Below, piece by piece: positions 7,201 through 7,566 of a stretch of DNA of 7,566 nt. Position numbers and translations under genes: made by a program. The stretch is from positions 3,241 to 10,806 of the forward strand of contig CAJUJA010000044.1 in NCBI GenBank assembly GCA_910586635.1, read 5' to 3'. Origin of the DNA: an uncultured Bacilli bacterium. Lineage in GTDB: Bacteria > Bacillota_I > Bacilli_A > RF39 > UBA660. Position 1 is the stretch's first letter. Each line of letters starts with the position of its first letter. The notes below the pieces were generated by a model. That model was not told the DNA's origin. It saw only the letters and a program-made list of their open reading frames with translations, and made no database searches.

Positions 7201-7505
7201 AAATCGATGACAATTTAATTATCTATATGTATGAGGAGTGGTTTGAAAAACAAGCAGAACTACTTCAAATATCAAAAGTTATAGAAACAAAGAATTATAT
7301 TGAACTGGTTTTCTCAAAGGATGTTATGGAAACGTTTGATACCGAGGATTTATTTGTGCAGTCTTTTAAAATTTCTAATATGTTCCGCTTTAAAAGTAAA
7401 AGTAATAGTGTATCTATTATCTTAGATACGATTCGTTTGGAAAAACATCCTATTTATTATTTGACAGAACTTTTAGAATATATGATAAGAAAGAAAAATG
7501 GCTAA
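4206..7505 (+). CDS. mfd: Transcription-repair coupling factor Mfd
   Basis: The 1099-residue product is a complete Mfd, slightly shorter than B. subtilis (1177) or E. coli (1148). Domains in order: a UvrB-homology module (about 1-210) with a degenerate nucleotide loop (G-I-M-G-V-T, 17-22) and a conserved UvrA-contacting region around R-G-F-V-V-D-I-F-P (161-169); a divergent middle (about 215-420); the RNA polymerase interaction domain, CarD-like, starting G-D-Y-V-V-H-D-A-H-G-I-G (430-441); then the RecG-like translocase. Its motifs are Q-like F-E-L-T-K-D-Q (549-555), Walker A G-D-V-G-F-G-K-T (578-585), Walker B D-E-E-Q (679-682), T-A-T-P-I-P-R-T (705-712), Q-I-R-G-R-V-G-R (848-855) and the TRG-type stretch T-R-D-L-S-I-R-G-A-G (897-906). 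The C-terminal D7 domain follows. In the family it displaces stalled RNA polymerase and recruits UvrA for transcription-coupled repair. All ATPase residues are present, so it should be active. Confidence 0.98.
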   Translation: MNIFDQIVDDDYKKGMGIMGVTDEFFCCYLSRLVLKKNILVVVNSLYEANKIYSSILNYTSNVYLFPMDDFLTSEAIAISPDLKVNRLETMDECFKKGKKIVVTNLMGYLRFLPSPTSYQASFLELNIGMIINREELIAKLLNNGYQKETIVTKTGEIGIRGFVVDIFPLGEENPIRIEFFGDEIDSIRFFSPDDQKSISKINQIIIRPFSEFISNTDVVEEKRYQKYLPKYTKKVSNISDYLESCVTVYKDYSQLLLSYQQIIEETFTYQTTKDTEFTGTYMHDFKEIDEKDYFYYLSINNTSSKLDKKQIRDYQVKTPPQFRENINTIQEYLSSNLSKGKTIVMCLSKNKRKQVIKMLSCRIIETDFDHIEKGSVNMVEDELTEGFIIGDYIFITAHELFLENKTSKKYKTKFKYASKLKDINSLEVGDYVVHDAHGIGIYNGIKVLTSNGQKKDYIEVLYKGTDKLYIPVEKIDYLSKYVGKEGLVPSVHKLDSIEWKKTKARVTKKVQDMADQLLNLYAERESRKGFAFSKDTFMMQEFENDCPFELTKDQALAVRQIKEDMELNRPMDRLLCGDVGFGKTEVAFRAIFKAVMDSKQVLFLCPTTILSSQHYENAKERFHNFPVNIALFNRFTTPKEAKRIKEGLLDGSIDLVFGTHRLLSKDIEVKDLGLLIIDEEQRFGVLHKEKIKEYKTNIDVLTLTATPIPRTLQMSMVGIRSLSLIETPPVDRYPIQTYVVEEEDLLIKDAIYKELSRSGQTFILYNYVEKIEAKVRHIKQLVPDARVDFAHGRMSKQQLENKMIDFIRGDFDVLVCTTIIETGIDIPNVNTLIILEADRFGLSQLYQIRGRVGRSNRFAYAYLMYQPSKVLTETAVKRLNVIKEFTELGSGFSIATRDLSIRGAGDILGSEQAGFIDTVGIELYLKMLDVEVARRKGKEMKEEKLESTQPLLNVATHISDHYIGDESLKIEIHKKINQIDSRDSFIKIKGELEDRFGKIDDNLIIYMYEEWFEKQAELLQISKVIETKNYIELVFSKDVMETFDTEDLFVQSFKISNMFRFKSKSNSVSIILDTIRLEKHPIYYLTELLEYMIRKKNG
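7461..7489 (+). promoter_or_regulatory. Candidate sigma-A promoter within the mfd 3' end
   Basis: A perfect -35 hexamer TTGACA (7461-7466) is followed after 17 bases by GATAAG (7484-7489), a 4 of 6 match to the -10 hexamer. Transcription would begin near 7496, at the end of mfd, and could serve a gene beyond the window. The -35 also encodes ordinary mfd codons (Leu-Thr), so chance cannot be excluded in such AT-rich DNA. Confidence 0.3.
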
Positions 7506-7566
7506 ACATGTTTGTGTAGTTGTCAATGATGTGACACCACAATAAGTCGAAAAAAATATTAATTGG
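7506..7566 (+). other. Intergenic tail after mfd with an imperfect hairpin
   Basis: No gene is seen in these last 61 bases. TGTCA (7521-7525) pairs with TGACA (7532-7536) across a six-base loop, and outside an asymmetric internal loop TTGTG (7512-7516) can pair with CACAA (7538-7542). The stem is weak, and no T-tract follows on the + strand (an A-tract lies at 7550-7556), so this is not a normal intrinsic terminator. It might be a leader structure or chance. Confidence 0.3.

Noticed and set aside
7498..7545. A 15-codon gene overlapping the mfd stop
   Set aside because: It has no good RBS and no recognisable product, and it is short enough to arise by chance. It is mentioned only as part of a possible leader.
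1..7566. Mycoplasma-type genetic code (TGA = Trp) suggested by the low GC
   Set aside because: TGA terminates ricT and pth at family-typical lengths, and Trp is encoded by TGG, so the standard bacterial code applies.

Overview
The window reads as chromosomal housekeeping DNA from a very AT-rich (roughly 30% GC by eye) member of the Bacillota, most likely class Bacilli or an Erysipelotrichia/RF39-like gut lineage. Three things point there: the gene order holB-ricT(yaaT)-yabB-rsmI(yabC) is the classic Bacillus arrangement, pth-mfd is a second conserved Bacillus pair, and strong AGGAGG-type ribosome binding sites precede most genes. TGG encodes Trp, and TAA, TAG and TGA are all used as terminal stops, so the standard bacterial code (table 11) applies and not the Mollicutes code 4. 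The exact taxon cannot be fixed from this window.

Layout: all seven genes lie on the + strand and are tightly packed. Bases 1-515 are the C-terminal half of holB (clamp-loader delta prime). ricT (516-1301) starts directly after the holB stop, and the yabB/trmN6-type tRNA methyltransferase (1303-1992) follows one base later. rsmI (2015-2857) follows with a strong RBS. A near-perfect extended -10 promoter just after rsmI precedes an unrecognised 233-residue protein (2897-3598). Then come pth (3635-4201) and mfd (4206-7505), whose RBS overlaps the pth stop. The last 61 bases are non-coding as far as I can see, with a weak imperfect hairpin. A candidate promoter inside the mfd 3' end may serve a gene beyond the window.

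The known genes serve information processing: DNA replication (holB), mRNA maturation by RNase Y (ricT), tRNA and 16S rRNA methylation (trmN6, rsmI), peptidyl-tRNA recycling (pth) and transcription-coupled repair (mfd). Compared with Bacillus subtilis, yabA, yazA, abrB and fin/yabK are missing and two normally distant blocks are joined. The only accessory-looking gene is the unknown one at that junction. Its N-terminal H-F-T...N-L..I...G-L pattern loosely recalls ADP-ribosyltransferase-fold proteins, and it is the best candidate in the window for something undescribed. I see no mobile element, CRISPR array, tRNA or rRNA.
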